A stretch of DNA of 64,000 nt from positions 1-64,000 of the forward strand of contig NZ_JAJUXH010000016.1 in NCBI RefSeq assembly GCF_021390245.1, read 5' to 3'. The notes under the pieces were generated by a model. That model had not been told where the DNA came from. It saw only the letters and a list, made by a program, of their open reading frames with translations, and did not search any database. The position numbers were made by a program, and so were the translations under genes. This DNA is from Dyadobacter sp. CY323. GTDB taxonomy: Bacteria > Bacteroidota > Bacteroidia > Cytophagales > Spirosomataceae. Position 1 is the stretch's first letter, and the number at the start of each line of letters is the position of its first letter. Shown piece by piece: positions 51,293 through 59,504 of the stretch.

Positions 51293-53182
51293 ATGAGAAT
51301 TAAGACCTTTGAAGAGTATCAGGTTGCCTACAAACACAGTGTAGACGATCCCGAAGGTTTCTGGGCCGAAGTAGCCCAACAATTTCAGTGGCGTACACCA
51401 TGGAAAAAAGTCCTGAACTGGGACTTTAACGAGGCGAATGTAAAATGGTTTGAAGGTGGTGTGATGAACATTACCGAAAATGCGCTCGACAGGCACCTGG
51501 AAACAAAAGGCGATCAGGTCGCGCTGATCTGGGAGCCGAACGATCCCGAGGATAAAGCCGTTTCCATTACCTACCGCGTACTATTTGACCAGGTCTGCCG
51601 GTTTGCCAACGTATTGAAAAAGCACGGGGTGAAAAAAGGCGACCGTATTTGTATCTACCTTCCGATGGTTCCCGAGCTGACTGTCGCCATTCTTGCCTGC
51701 GCCCGTATCGGAGCTGTGCATTCGGTGGTTTTCGGGGGGTTTTCAGCCAAATCCATTGCGGATCGTATTAATGATGCAGCCTGCACCATGGTGATCACTT
51801 CCGACGGAGCATTCAGAGGAAATAAGGTAATTCCGATGAAAGCAACGGTGGACGAAGCATTGGTACAATGCGATACCGTGGAGAATGTGATCGTGATGAC
51901 CCGTACCCGCACGCCGGTTTCGATGCTCAAAGGCAGGGACTTATGGTGGGAGGAAGAGGTGAAGCACGTGGATTCGATCTGCCCTGCGGAGCCGATGGAC
52001 GCGGAAGATATGCTTTTCATTCTTTACACTTCCGGCTCGACCGGCAAGCCAAAAGGTGTGGTGCATACCTGCGGCGGATATATGATTTTTGCGACCTACA
52101 CATTTGCAAATGTATTTCAATATGAGCCGGGAGAAATCCATTTCTGTACCGCCGACATCGGCTGGATCACCGGTCACAGTTACATTGTATATGGTCCGCT
52201 TTGTTACGGCGCTACTTCCGTAATTTTTGAAGGTGTACCCACCTATCCCGACGCCAGCCGTTTGTGGAAAATTGTCGAAAAACACAAGGTTAACATTCTA
52301 TACACTGCTCCAACTGCCATTCGCTCGCTGATGAGCTTTGGTCTGGATTATGTAAATGGACATGATTTTTCGTCACTGACAAAACTAGGTTCGGTAGGAG
52401 AGCCGATTAATGAAGAAGCGTGGCATTGGTTCAAAACCAATATCGGCGGCGATCATTGTCCATTGGTTGATACCTGGTGGCAGACGGAAACTGCCGGGAT
52501 CATGATCTCCCCGCTCGCAGGCATTACGCCCGAAAAGCCAACATTTGCCACATTACCATTGCCGGGAATCCAGCCGGTACTTGTCGATGAAAACGGAAAC
52601 GTAATCGAGGGAAATGATGTGAGTGGAAACCTTTGTATCAAATTTCCCTGGCCGGGCATCATCCGCACTACTTATGGCGACCACGAGCGTGCTAAACAAA
52701 CCTATTTTTCTACTTATCCCGGTATGTATTTCACCGGCGACGGCTGTCTGCGTGACGAAGACGGATACTACCGCATTACCGGACGTGTGGACGATGTGTT
52801 GAATGTTTCAGGCCACCGGATTGGAACGGCGGAGGTGGAAAACGCGATCAACATGCATTTGGGTGTGGTAGAATCGGCTGTGGTGGGTTATGCGCATGAC
52901 ATTAAAGGCCAGGGCATTTACGCGTATGTAATTGTGGAAAACGAGGTACACGATGCTGAAATGTTCAGAAAAGACATTGCTGCTACGGTTTCCCGGATCA
53001 TCGGGCCGATCGCAAAACCGGATAAAGTTCAGTTTGTGACAGGTTTACCTAAAACCCGTTCCGGGAAAATCATGCGCCGGATTTTGAGAAAGATTTCAGA
53101 GGGTGATATGAGTAATCTTGGAGATATTTCAACGCTGCTCGATCCAGCGGTAGTTGAGGATATTAAAAAAGGAGCGTTGTAA
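51293..53182 (+). CDS. acs: Acetyl-CoA synthetase
   Basis: 629 residues. AMP-forming acetate activation in the cytoplasm. The AMP-binding motifs are complete: YTSGSTGKPKGVVHT, the DTWWQTETAG block, GDGCLRDEDGYYRITGRVDDVLNVSGHRIGTAE, and the C-terminal LPKTRSGKIMRRILRKI whose lysine is the usual acetylation switch. It is close to the normal length (about 650). The stop is followed by a strong terminator shared with the opposite strand. Confidence 0.97.
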   Translation: MRIKTFEEYQVAYKHSVDDPEGFWAEVAQQFQWRTPWKKVLNWDFNEANVKWFEGGVMNITENALDRHLETKGDQVALIWEPNDPEDKAVSITYRVLFDQVCRFANVLKKHGVKKGDRICIYLPMVPELTVAILACARIGAVHSVVFGGFSAKSIADRINDAACTMVITSDGAFRGNKVIPMKATVDEALVQCDTVENVIVMTRTRTPVSMLKGRDLWWEEEVKHVDSICPAEPMDAEDMLFILYTSGSTGKPKGVVHTCGGYMIFATYTFANVFQYEPGEIHFCTADIGWITGHSYIVYGPLCYGATSVIFEGVPTYPDASRLWKIVEKHKVNILYTAPTAIRSLMSFGLDYVNGHDFSSLTKLGSVGEPINEEAWHWFKTNIGGDHCPLVDTWWQTETAGIMISPLAGITPEKPTFATLPLPGIQPVLVDENGNVIEGNDVSGNLCIKFPWPGIIRTTYGDHERAKQTYFSTYPGMYFTGDGCLRDEDGYYRITGRVDDVLNVSGHRIGTAEVENAINMHLGVVESAVVGYAHDIKGQGIYAYVIVENEVHDAEMFRKDIAATVSRIIGPIAKPDKVQFVTGLPKTRSGKIMRRILRKISEGDMSNLGDISTLLDPAVVEDIKKGAL

Positions 53183-53200
53183 TTGGAGGATGGAAGGGAA

Positions 53201-53232
53201 GACTTGCCAAGTCTTTTTAGACTTGGTAAGTC
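53201..53232. terminator. Bidirectional terminator between acs and the small Cys-rich gene
   Basis: GACTTGCCAAGTC (53201-53213) pairs with GACTTGGTAAGTC (53220-53232) with one wobble; loop TTTTTA; pyrimidine-rich tail on the plus strand. Confidence 0.85.
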
Positions 53233-53241
53233 TCTTTCCTA

Positions 53242-53385
53242 TTAAACAGCCTTATCCGCGGCGCAGCCGCACCCTTTCGCGCACCCGCCACTATTCCGAC
53301 TATCAAAATTCTTCCAAAAGCGCCAGCCAATGTAGCCAGCTGCCATGATGAATAATGCTAATATGATGATCTCTTGTCCGGTCAT
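53242..53385 (-). CDS. FeoB-associated Cys-rich small membrane protein
   Basis: A 47-residue protein. One N-terminal membrane helix (EIIILALFIMAAGYIGWRFW, about residues 5-24) is followed by a short polar tail with C-x3-C-x-C (CAKGCGC, residues 35-41) and KAV at the end. This matches from memory the FeoB-associated Cys-rich family, normally found next to ferrous-iron transporter genes. No feoA or feoB occurs in this window. It starts 17 nt after the stop of the DinB-like gene on the same strand and is probably the last gene of that operon. Confidence 0.75.
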   Translation of the reverse strand: MTGQEIIILALFIMAAGYIGWRFWKNFDSRNSGGCAKGCGCAADKAV

Positions 53386-53402
53386 GATTTAGAAACATTC
53401 AC

Positions 53403-53939
53403 CTACACCCAATTGTTCCGCGCCGCCAGCTGATAGGCATGCTGGTAATGATGTTCACTATGCCACGCATAATTCGCGATCACTTCATCCATCCTGAAAA
53501 CTCGGCCTGTTGCCGGATGAGTATACGTCCTCGCCAAATCCGTTTCATCCATTGAATTCAACAACAGAACCCAGCGTAAATGCACATACCGAAGCAATTG
53601 AATCGACAGATCGATTTGCGCCGTTTTTGCATCGGGTAACTCCGCCCATAATTGTTCCTCGTACGGCTTGATAACCGGGTTGTCCTCCGTCAAAGCCAGC
53701 CTGCAACGCGTGTAGGCATTGATATGGCTATCAGCCACGTGGTGAATCAGCTGCCGGACCGTCCAGCCGTCGGGACGGTAAGGAGTATTCAGCCGGTCGT
53801 CTTCCCAATGCGCAAGCAGATTGATGAATTTAGAAGGTAATGCACTGATGATCTGAATGTTCGACCTTACTTCCGCCGGAGTGTATGAATCCTGGTGTAT
53901 GAATTTCCCGATCGGATATTTAAGCTGTTCGATGTCCAT
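53403..53939 (-). CDS. DinB/YfiT-family putative metal-dependent hydrolase (bacillithiol-transferase-like)
   Basis: 178 residues from the ATG at 53939; the in-frame region upstream overlaps the inositol phosphatase gene and is rejected. DinB four-helix fold with the metal-ligand histidines in TVRQLIHHVADSH and in YAWHSEHHYQHAYQL. The pattern PDGWTVRQLIHHVADSHINAYTR is typical of YfiT/BstA proteins, some of which transfer bacillithiol in Firmicutes; in Bacteroidota the thiol substrate is uncertain. Length and ligands are complete. 43 nt downstream of the inositol monophosphatase. Confidence 0.87.
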   Translation of the reverse strand: MDIEQLKYPIGKFIHQDSYTPAEVRSNIQIISALPSKFINLLAHWEDDRLNTPYRPDGWTVRQLIHHVADSHINAYTRCRLALTEDNPVIKPYEEQLWAELPDAKTAQIDLSIQLLRYVHLRWVLLLNSMDETDLARTYTHPATGRVFRMDEVIANYAWHSEHHYQHAYQLAARNNWV

Positions 53940-53982
53940 TGTCAATTTTGAATGAGTGAATGAGTCCGCCGTGGAACGGGAA

Positions 53983-54777
53983 TCAAAAATTTTCCTTAAT
54001 GACACCAACAAGCTCTTCGTGCTGGGCTCCGGCCGTCGCAATGATGTCTCCGCCGAAAAGGTAGTTGTCGCCGCCATTAAAATCGGTTACTTTTCCTCCG
54101 GCTTCTTTGATCAGTAACACACCGGCCGCCATATCCCAGGAATTGAGGTTATATTCATAAAAACCATCAAAACGTCCCGCCGCCACATACGCCAGATCCA
54201 CTGCCGCCGCACCCATTCTACGGATACCATGCGTTCTCTGCATCAGCAGTTCCAAAATATACATGTACCGTTTCTGCTTTTCGAATTTATAGTACGGAAA
54301 GCCGGTAGCGATCAGGCTATCCTGTAAGTTCGGCACATTCGAAACATGGATCTGCTTGCCATTGCACCAGGCACCGCCGCCTTTCCACGAATAGAATAAT
54401 TCGTCCAGACTGGGTTCGTGGATGATCCCCACGAGTAACTCTTTGCCCCGGGCAAGCCCCACACTTACGCAGTAAACCGGTATCCCATGGATGAAGTTGG
54501 TGGTTCCGTCGAGCGGATCGATGATCCAGTTTAATGCAGTCGGGTCCGGCTCAGTACCCGTGGTGCCTTCTTCGGTGATGTAGCTGGCCTCGGGCAACAG
54601 TTCGCTTAGACCTGCAACGAGAAGCTTTTCAGCCTCTTTATCAACATAAGAAACCAGATTGTTGAGGTCTTTATATTCAATTTTATCTCTTGAAAAAAGG
54701 GCAGCTTCCTGTTGGATGAAAGTTGAAGCCTGCTTTACTATTTCTATCGCTTTCTGTGTCAGCAATTCCAGATCCAT
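53983..54777 (-). CDS. Inositol monophosphatase family protein
   Basis: 264 residues, soluble. Mg2+-dependent phosphatase of inositol phosphates, or of related sugar or nucleotide phosphates. Metal-site motifs: ITEEGTTG, WIIDPLDGTTNFIHGIPVYCVSVGL and the C-terminal NSWDMAAGVLLIKEAGGKVTDFNGG. It lies 5 nt downstream of the DUF4105 gene and so belongs to the rsmI-DUF4105-IMPase run. SuhB-type or CysQ-type roles are possible; the substrate is unresolved. Confidence 0.93.
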   Translation of the reverse strand: MDLELLTQKAIEIVKQASTFIQQEAALFSRDKIEYKDLNNLVSYVDKEAEKLLVAGLSELLPEASYITEEGTTGTEPDPTALNWIIDPLDGTTNFIHGIPVYCVSVGLARGKELLVGIIHEPSLDELFYSWKGGGAWCNGKQIHVSNVPNLQDSLIATGFPYYKFEKQKRYMYILELLMQRTHGIRRMGAAAVDLAYVAAGRFDGFYEYNLNSWDMAAGVLLIKEAGGKVTDFNGGDNYLFGGDIIATAGAQHEELVGVIKENF

Positions 54778-54782
54778 ATATA

Positions 54783-55970
54783 TTATCCTTTTTGGGGGAT
54801 TTTAGAAAGTGAGTTATTGATGTAATAAACCCTGATAATCAATGTCAATATAATGGGTATTACCACATAGTTATGTTTCATAACGTTGCCAGTTGCGCAA
54901 AGTAAGAGAAATCCATAAAAAATCAACAAGAACTGAAACCAGTAAGGTTTCTTCTTTTCCGAAATGAAGAAAATCGCCGGCATCCAGAATGGAAATGCCC
55001 AAAGCAGATCGTAATTCCATTTCGTATCCGCATGTTCCGTCGCAAACCATAACAATGCCAGCAGCCAGCCTGCCAGTCCAACCACAGAGAAAAGCACTTT
55101 ATCAAAAGTGAAGTTTACCTTTTCCTTGCTGGTCTGCCAATAAGTCCATGCCAGCGTGATGATCGCCAGTGCCCAGAAAACGACGGTCGGCGTGAATATG
55201 CCGGCATAAACGATCGGTTCAGCCTCATAATAGTCATGGGTAGAGAGTACCAGCGGCGCAAGCCCGTTGGCGGTTTTCACGCGCGCATCTTTGAATGCGG
55301 TACTCAGATTATCCGGCAAAAACGTGGCTTGTTCCGGTGTCGCGATCACGTCAGCCGGGTTTCCGAGCGCCAGGTCCATTCCAAAATCGGCCCAGGGATT
55401 TTGTTTATAAGCATAACGGTCGATCCATTGCCGGAAGCTCAGTTTTTCGTGAGTATAACCTTTGTAAATAATGCTGTCGCCGCAGGCTTCCTGAACGGCC
55501 AATCCGAGCCGGCTTGCGCAGTTGTCGTAGAAAAACCGGTAATTATAAACCCGGTTCTCGGGCAGATAATTGGTCTCCAGATAACTAAATAACCGCTGTT
55601 TTTGTGTCTGGCTCAGATTCAATACCTGCTCGGCAATGGAACGGTTTTCTGAACGGTAATACTCAAATTGCGGCGCCATCGGTGCGACTGAAATGCTGTA
55701 AGGCAAGTAGCCCCGCATAAAATTGACATAGAAATTACCTTTGTCGAAACTGAATGTTCCGTAGCTATACGCTCTGTCGATGCGCTGCACGGGATCGTAA
55801 ATCCAGAGCACGCTGTGCCCAAAACCGGAATAAAGCTCCGTCCCCGGGCCAAATGTGACCAGGCTGACTTTGGTCTCCGGGCTTAATGTGCCAAACTGCG
55901 CAAATGTGGAAAGGTTTGCGCTCAGGATCAATGCAATAATTAAGACGAAACGTCGGTAGTTCGGGTTCAT
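54783..55970 (-). CDS. DUF4105 domain membrane protein
   Basis: 395 residues from the ATG at 55970, immediately after the rsmI stop (one base between them). Signal peptide about 5-24 (FVLIIALILSANLSTFAQ). The N-terminal DUF4105 domain contains LVTFGPGTELYSGFGHSVLWIYDP and YSYGTFSFDKGNFYVNFMRGYLPY, followed by YRFFYDNCASRLGLAVQEACG, a His/Cys arrangement reminiscent of papain-like folds. The C-terminal 140 residues hold four or five membrane helices. Function is unknown; an extracytoplasmic hydrolase is inference. Confidence 0.87.
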   Translation of the reverse strand: MNPNYRRFVLIIALILSANLSTFAQFGTLSPETKVSLVTFGPGTELYSGFGHSVLWIYDPVQRIDRAYSYGTFSFDKGNFYVNFMRGYLPYSISVAPMAPQFEYYRSENRSIAEQVLNLSQTQKQRLFSYLETNYLPENRVYNYRFFYDNCASRLGLAVQEACGDSIIYKGYTHEKLSFRQWIDRYAYKQNPWADFGMDLALGNPADVIATPEQATFLPDNLSTAFKDARVKTANGLAPLVLSTHDYYEAEPIVYAGIFTPTVVFWALAIITLAWTYWQTSKEKVNFTFDKVLFSVVGLAGWLLALLWFATEHADTKWNYDLLWAFPFWMPAIFFISEKKKPYWFQFLLIFYGFLLLCATGNVMKHNYVVIPIILTLIIRVYYINNSLSKIPQKG

Positions 55971-55971
55971 A

Positions 55972-56685
55972 TCAGTCAGGATCTTCATCCTCATATTTAT
56001 CAGTTTTTTTCTTTTCTTCTGCCTTACCTGCCAGCACGATCACAATCTCGCCTTTTATTGTTTTTTGGGAAAAATAAGCAATCACTTCTTCCAGCGTTCC
56101 CCGGATATTTTCTTCATAAATTTTCGATAACTCCCGGGAAACGCTCACCTGGCGATCGGCGCCAAAATACTCGGAAAACTGCTGCAATGCTTTGATCAAC
56201 CGATGCGGCGATTCGTAAAAGATCATCGTCCGTTCTTCGGAAACAAGATTTTGTAACCGGGTTTGCCGGCCTTTTTTGTGAGGTAAAAAACCTTCGAAAG
56301 TAAACCGGTCGCTGGGTAACCCCGAGTTGACCAATGCGGGAACGAACGCGGTTGGCCCGGGCAGGCATTCCACCACAATGCCCTGCTTAATGCATTCACG
56401 GACAAGTAAAAAGCCGGGATCGGAAACGGCGGGAGTGCCGGCGTCGGATACCAATGCCATGGTTTCACCTTTCAAAATACGGTCAACAACCCGCGAAACG
56501 GTCTGATGTTCATTGTGAATGTGATAACTGTGCATCGGTTTTGAGATCCCGAGATGTTTCAGCAAAGTGCCCGATGTACGGGTATCTTCGGCTAAAACCA
56601 CATCCACGCTTTTCAAAATAGTAATGGCGCGAAGTGTAATGTCTTCCAGGTTGCCGATGGGCGTGGGAACAATATAAAGTTTCAT
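55972..56685 (-). CDS. rsmI: 16S rRNA 2'-O-ribose methyltransferase RsmI
   Basis: 237 residues. Methylates C1402 of 16S rRNA on the 2'-O, using SAM. It has the tetrapyrrole-methylase fold signatures YIVPTPIGNLEDITLRA, LVSDAGTPAVSDPGF, CLPGPTAFVPALVNSGLPSDRFTFEGFLP and FYESPHRL. It is shorter than E. coli RsmI (286) and lacks most of the C-terminal extension, ending in a charged tail KKKTDKYEDEDPD. It sits upstream of the DUF4105 gene with a one-base gap. Confidence 0.96.
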   Translation of the reverse strand: MKLYIVPTPIGNLEDITLRAITILKSVDVVLAEDTRTSGTLLKHLGISKPMHSYHIHNEHQTVSRVVDRILKGETMALVSDAGTPAVSDPGFLLVRECIKQGIVVECLPGPTAFVPALVNSGLPSDRFTFEGFLPHKKGRQTRLQNLVSEERTMIFYESPHRLIKALQQFSEYFGADRQVSVSRELSKIYEENIRGTLEEVIAYFSQKTIKGEIVIVLAGKAEEKKKTDKYEDEDPD

Positions 56686-56730
56686 TTAAATCTGACCGGT
56701 GCACAATGGTTGAGAAAGCCGGCGTGTAAT

Positions 56731-56973
56731 TTATTTCTTTTTTTCAAAGATTGCATCTATCGCGGCTGCCAGCTTTTTGTCTTTATCCGTCACAATGTCG
56801 CCGGCATCATGGGTATTGAGTTCGAACGTGACCTTATTATACATGTTTGTCCAGAACGGATGATGGTCCATTTCATCGACGGTTTCCGCGACTTCCTCCA
56901 TAAACGAGAAAGCTTCTTTAAAGTCTTTAAAGGTGAAGTCCTTTTTTAGTTTATTATCCTCTTCCTTCCACAT
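56731..56973 (-). CDS. 4a-hydroxytetrahydrobiopterin dehydratase (PCD/DCoH)
   Basis: 80 residues, slightly shorter than the common ~95. Dehydrates 4a-hydroxy-tetrahydropterin, recycling the cofactor of aromatic amino acid hydroxylases. Visible are the FTFKDFKEAFSFMEEVAETVDEMDHHPFW segment with the His-His-Pro catalytic motif, then VTFELNTHDAGDIVTDKDKKLAAAID. It is complete apart from a short N terminus. It lies 45 nt upstream of rsmI and 23 nt downstream of the lipoprotein gene. Confidence 0.9.
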   Translation of the reverse strand: MWKEEDNKLKKDFTFKDFKEAFSFMEEVAETVDEMDHHPFWTNMYNKVTFELNTHDAGDIVTDKDKKLAAAIDAIFEKKK

Positions 56974-56996
56974 TTTTCCCGCTGTTTAGGTAAAAA

Positions 56997-57428
56997 CTAA
57001 ATTTTGGTAACCTTGTACTCGACAAACTTGTCGGCAGCATTTCCGCTGGTGCAGGTAATGGTTTCAATCACGTATAAACGGCTCCCTTTAAAATTGCCGG
57101 TTCCCTTCATGGAAATACGTCCGCAATCATCTTCCCCGGTGCCGCGATCATAAGTAAAATCCATGCCATTCAAGTCCAGTTTTTTGAAATGATTAAATGG
57201 TTTTATTTCTTCCAGATCCAGTTTTTTATCAGCGACCCAGCTCACTTTGAGTGTTACCGCCAGCGAATCTTTGGTCGATTTATTGAAGAATTTAAAGCCT
57301 TCGTATGTACCGGCCAGTTCTTTCTCCACATTTTTCTCTTCTACTACGGGCGGTGCCTGTTCAGTATCTTTCTTGCAGGAGCAAAGCAGAACGATAGAAA
57401 AAAGAACAGCGGTAAAGGATTTGATCAT
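56997..57428 (-). CDS. Small lipoprotein with a surface-export-like N terminus
   Basis: 143 residues from the ATG at 57428. The lipoprotein signal ends LLCSC, with acylated C18 followed by KKDTEQ, which resembles the Bacteroidota lipoprotein surface-export signal (basic then acidic residues after the Cys). The mature part is beta-rich (LAGTYEGFKFFNKSTKDSLAVTLKVSW ... GNFKGSRLYVIETITC) with a cysteine pair (DDCGRIS and ITCTSG). The family is not recognised. It may head the operon that includes the pterin dehydratase. Confidence 0.72.
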   Translation of the reverse strand: MIKSFTAVLFSIVLLCSCKKDTEQAPPVVEEKNVEKELAGTYEGFKFFNKSTKDSLAVTLKVSWVADKKLDLEEIKPFNHFKKLDLNGMDFTYDRGTGEDDCGRISMKGTGNFKGSRLYVIETITCTSGNAADKFVEYKVTKI

Positions 57429-57521
57429 GGCGGAACAGGGCTGTAAGTTTGGTGAACGAATATACGGGTTTATCCTTGTTTTTAAATGGGGCAAATGCTG
57501 TCCGAATCGCTTTTTGGTCAG

Positions 57522-57529
57522 TATATTTG
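57522..57529 (+). promoter_or_regulatory. -7 promoter box of osmC
   Basis: TATATTTG, 70 nt before the ATG. An AGGAGAG Shine-Dalgarno-like site (57587-57593) directly precedes the osmC start, which is unusual among genes here. Confidence 0.5.
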
Positions 57530-57599
57530 AACTTTGTTTTGGTAGAAATCCTTACCAATTTAAACCAATTGACTTCTGCCGGTAGCAGGAGAGAACTCT

Positions 57600-58028
57600 A
57601 TGAAAGTTGAATTAGTACGTGTAAATGACGCCTTCCATTTCGAAGGTTCTGGCTCCTCTGAAATCAAAGTACATACTGACGGATCTCCGGATATTGGCGG
57701 TAGTAACCTCGGTGTGAGACCAATGGAATTGTTGTTAATGGGGCTGGCAAGCTGCAGCGCCATTGATGTGGTTTTAATCCTGAAAAAACAACGTCAGGAT
57801 ATTACCGATTTTCGTGTACTTGTCGACGGTGACCGTGAGCAGGAAGAAGGTACGCAGCGGAAACCATTTACCAAGATCCACCTGATCTTCAAGTTTGCAG
57901 GTAATCAGCTGGATGAAAGCAAGATCAATCGCGCCATTGCATTATCCATGGAGAAATACTGCTCGGCCACAGCCCAGCTCGAAGCTTTGGCAACGATTAC
58001 TTATAGCGTCGAAATCGCAACGGTTTAG
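57600..58028 (+). CDS. OsmC family protein
   Basis: 142 residues. Two-Cys peroxiredoxin-like fold: GGSNLGVRPMELLLMGLASCSAIDVVLILKKQRQDITDF carries the first Cys (LASC), and MEKYCSATAQLEA supplies the second (EKYCS). This YhfA/OsmC-type protein reduces organic hydroperoxides or binds small molecules. It has a promoter box and a clear AGGAG ribosome site, and is followed by thyA after 33 nt, so probably an operon osmC-thyA-TRIC. Confidence 0.92.
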   Translation: MKVELVRVNDAFHFEGSGSSEIKVHTDGSPDIGGSNLGVRPMELLLMGLASCSAIDVVLILKKQRQDITDFRVLVDGDREQEEGTQRKPFTKIHLIFKFAGNQLDESKINRAIALSMEKYCSATAQLEALATITYSVEIATV

Positions 58029-58061
58029 CATCATATACTTATAGCGTCCATTCCTTTTTCA

Positions 58062-58883
58062 ATGCAACAATACCACGATTTACTTCGCCACATTCTTCAA
58101 AACGGAGTTCGCAAAACCGACCGTACCGGCACCGGGACGATCAGCGTTTTTGGGTACCAGATGCGTTTCAACCTGAAAGACGGTTTTCCGTTGGTTACCA
58201 CCAAAAAAGTCCACACCAAATCCATTATCTACGAGTTGTTGTGGTTTCTCCAAGGGGATACCAATATCAAATACCTGAAAGATCACAATGTTTCGATCTG
58301 GGACGAATGGGCGGACGAAAACGGGGATCTTGGGCCGGTATATGGAAAGCAATGGAGAAGCTGGGAAGGTGCGGATGGGAAGTCTGTGGATCAGCTGGCC
58401 GAGATTTTGAAGCAGTTAAAAAATACGCCTGACTCCCGCAGGATCATGGTATCGGCGTGGAACCCGTCGGAATTGTCGAAAATGAAGTTGCAGCCCTGTC
58501 ATGCCTTGTTCCAGTTTTACGTAGCCCCGCCGGATACCGGGGCAGGTGAAACGAAAGGCAAACTATCCTGCCAGCTTTACCAGCGCAGTGCGGATGTTTT
58601 TCTGGGAGTACCGTTTAATATTGCAAGCTACGCGTTGCTTACGATGATGATCGCGCAGGAATGCGATCTGGATCTGGGCGATTTTGTCTGGACCGGCGGC
58701 GATACCCATATTTATCTGAACCACCTGGATCAGGTCGAAACGCAACTGAGCCGCGAACCACGTGCACTTCCTATTATGTCGATCAATCCGGATGTAAAAA
58801 CGATTTTCGACTTTGAATTCGAGGATTTTGAATTGAAAAATTATGATCCCTGGCCTGGTATCAAAGCGCCGGTCGCCGTTTAG
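58062..58883 (+). CDS. thyA: Thymidylate synthase
   Basis: 273 residues. Converts dUMP to dTMP with methylenetetrahydrofolate. The catalytic Cys is C146 in LQPCHALFQFYV, and GDTHIYLNHLDQV, QLYQRSADVFLGVPFNIASYALL and RTGTGTISVFGYQMRFNL are as in other ThyA. A 10-residue insert (about 155-165, APPDTGAGETKG) makes it longer than E. coli ThyA. No thyX or folA is in the window. Confidence 0.98.
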   Translation: MQQYHDLLRHILQNGVRKTDRTGTGTISVFGYQMRFNLKDGFPLVTTKKVHTKSIIYELLWFLQGDTNIKYLKDHNVSIWDEWADENGDLGPVYGKQWRSWEGADGKSVDQLAEILKQLKNTPDSRRIMVSAWNPSELSKMKLQPCHALFQFYVAPPDTGAGETKGKLSCQLYQRSADVFLGVPFNIASYALLTMMIAQECDLDLGDFVWTGGDTHIYLNHLDQVETQLSREPRALPIMSINPDVKTIFDFEFEDFELKNYDPWPGIKAPVAV

Positions 58884-58895
58884 GGGTTCCGCATA

Positions 58896-59504
58896 ATGAG
58901 TATTCAGTATATTTTAGAGATTATCGGAACGTTCGCGTTTGCTATTTCCGGCGCACTTGCCGTGAAAGACCAAAAGCATCAGGACTGGTTCGGCGCAAGT
59001 TTTACCGCATTCATTTCCTCCATCGGCGGCGGTACCCTTCGCGACATTCTGCTTGGAAGTTATCCATTAGTTTGGATCAACGACATTACGATCGTATATG
59101 CGATCATCGCAGGCATCATTACCACATTTGTTTTTTATAAATTCCTTTTGCGCCTGAGGAAAACATTGTTTTTGTTCGACACATTCGGAATCGCGCTTTT
59201 CACCATTGTAGGGACTGAAAAAGCGCTGCATTTGGGTGTGAGGCCGGAAATTGCCGTGATCATGGGCATTTTTACCGCGACTATGGGTGGGGTGATCCGG
59301 GATATGATGACGAATGAAATTCCCATTATCTACCGGAAAGAAGTATATGCAACTGCATGTCTCATAGGGGCATGCAGTTACTTATTACTCGATGAACTGG
59401 GCGCCGGACGGAACGTAGCATTCATTACAGCTTCGCTGGTTATCATCATCATCCGTATCCTGGCGGTGCGCTATCAATGGAGCGTGCCGCGTTTTTTCAG
59501 GTAA
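58896..59504 (+). CDS. TRIC-type cation channel / UPF0126 membrane protein
   Basis: 202 residues, six or seven membrane helices. Contains the two UPF0126 repeats with IGGGTLRDILLGSYP and MGGVIRDMMTNEIPIIYRKE. Prokaryotic TRIC homologues form K+ channels; this role is family knowledge. It is 12 nt downstream of thyA. The stop TAA directly abuts the stop of the convergent DUF2911 gene. Confidence 0.93.
   Translation: MSIQYILEIIGTFAFAISGALAVKDQKHQDWFGASFTAFISSIGGGTLRDILLGSYPLVWINDITIVYAIIAGIITTFVFYKFLLRLRKTLFLFDTFGIALFTIVGTEKALHLGVRPEIAVIMGIFTATMGGVIRDMMTNEIPIIYRKEVYATACLIGACSYLLLDELGAGRNVAFITASLVIIIIRILAVRYQWSVPRFFR

Noticed and set aside
53940..54077. Longer start of the DinB-like protein
   Set aside because: The extension overlaps the inositol monophosphatase gene and is low-complexity, unlike the family.
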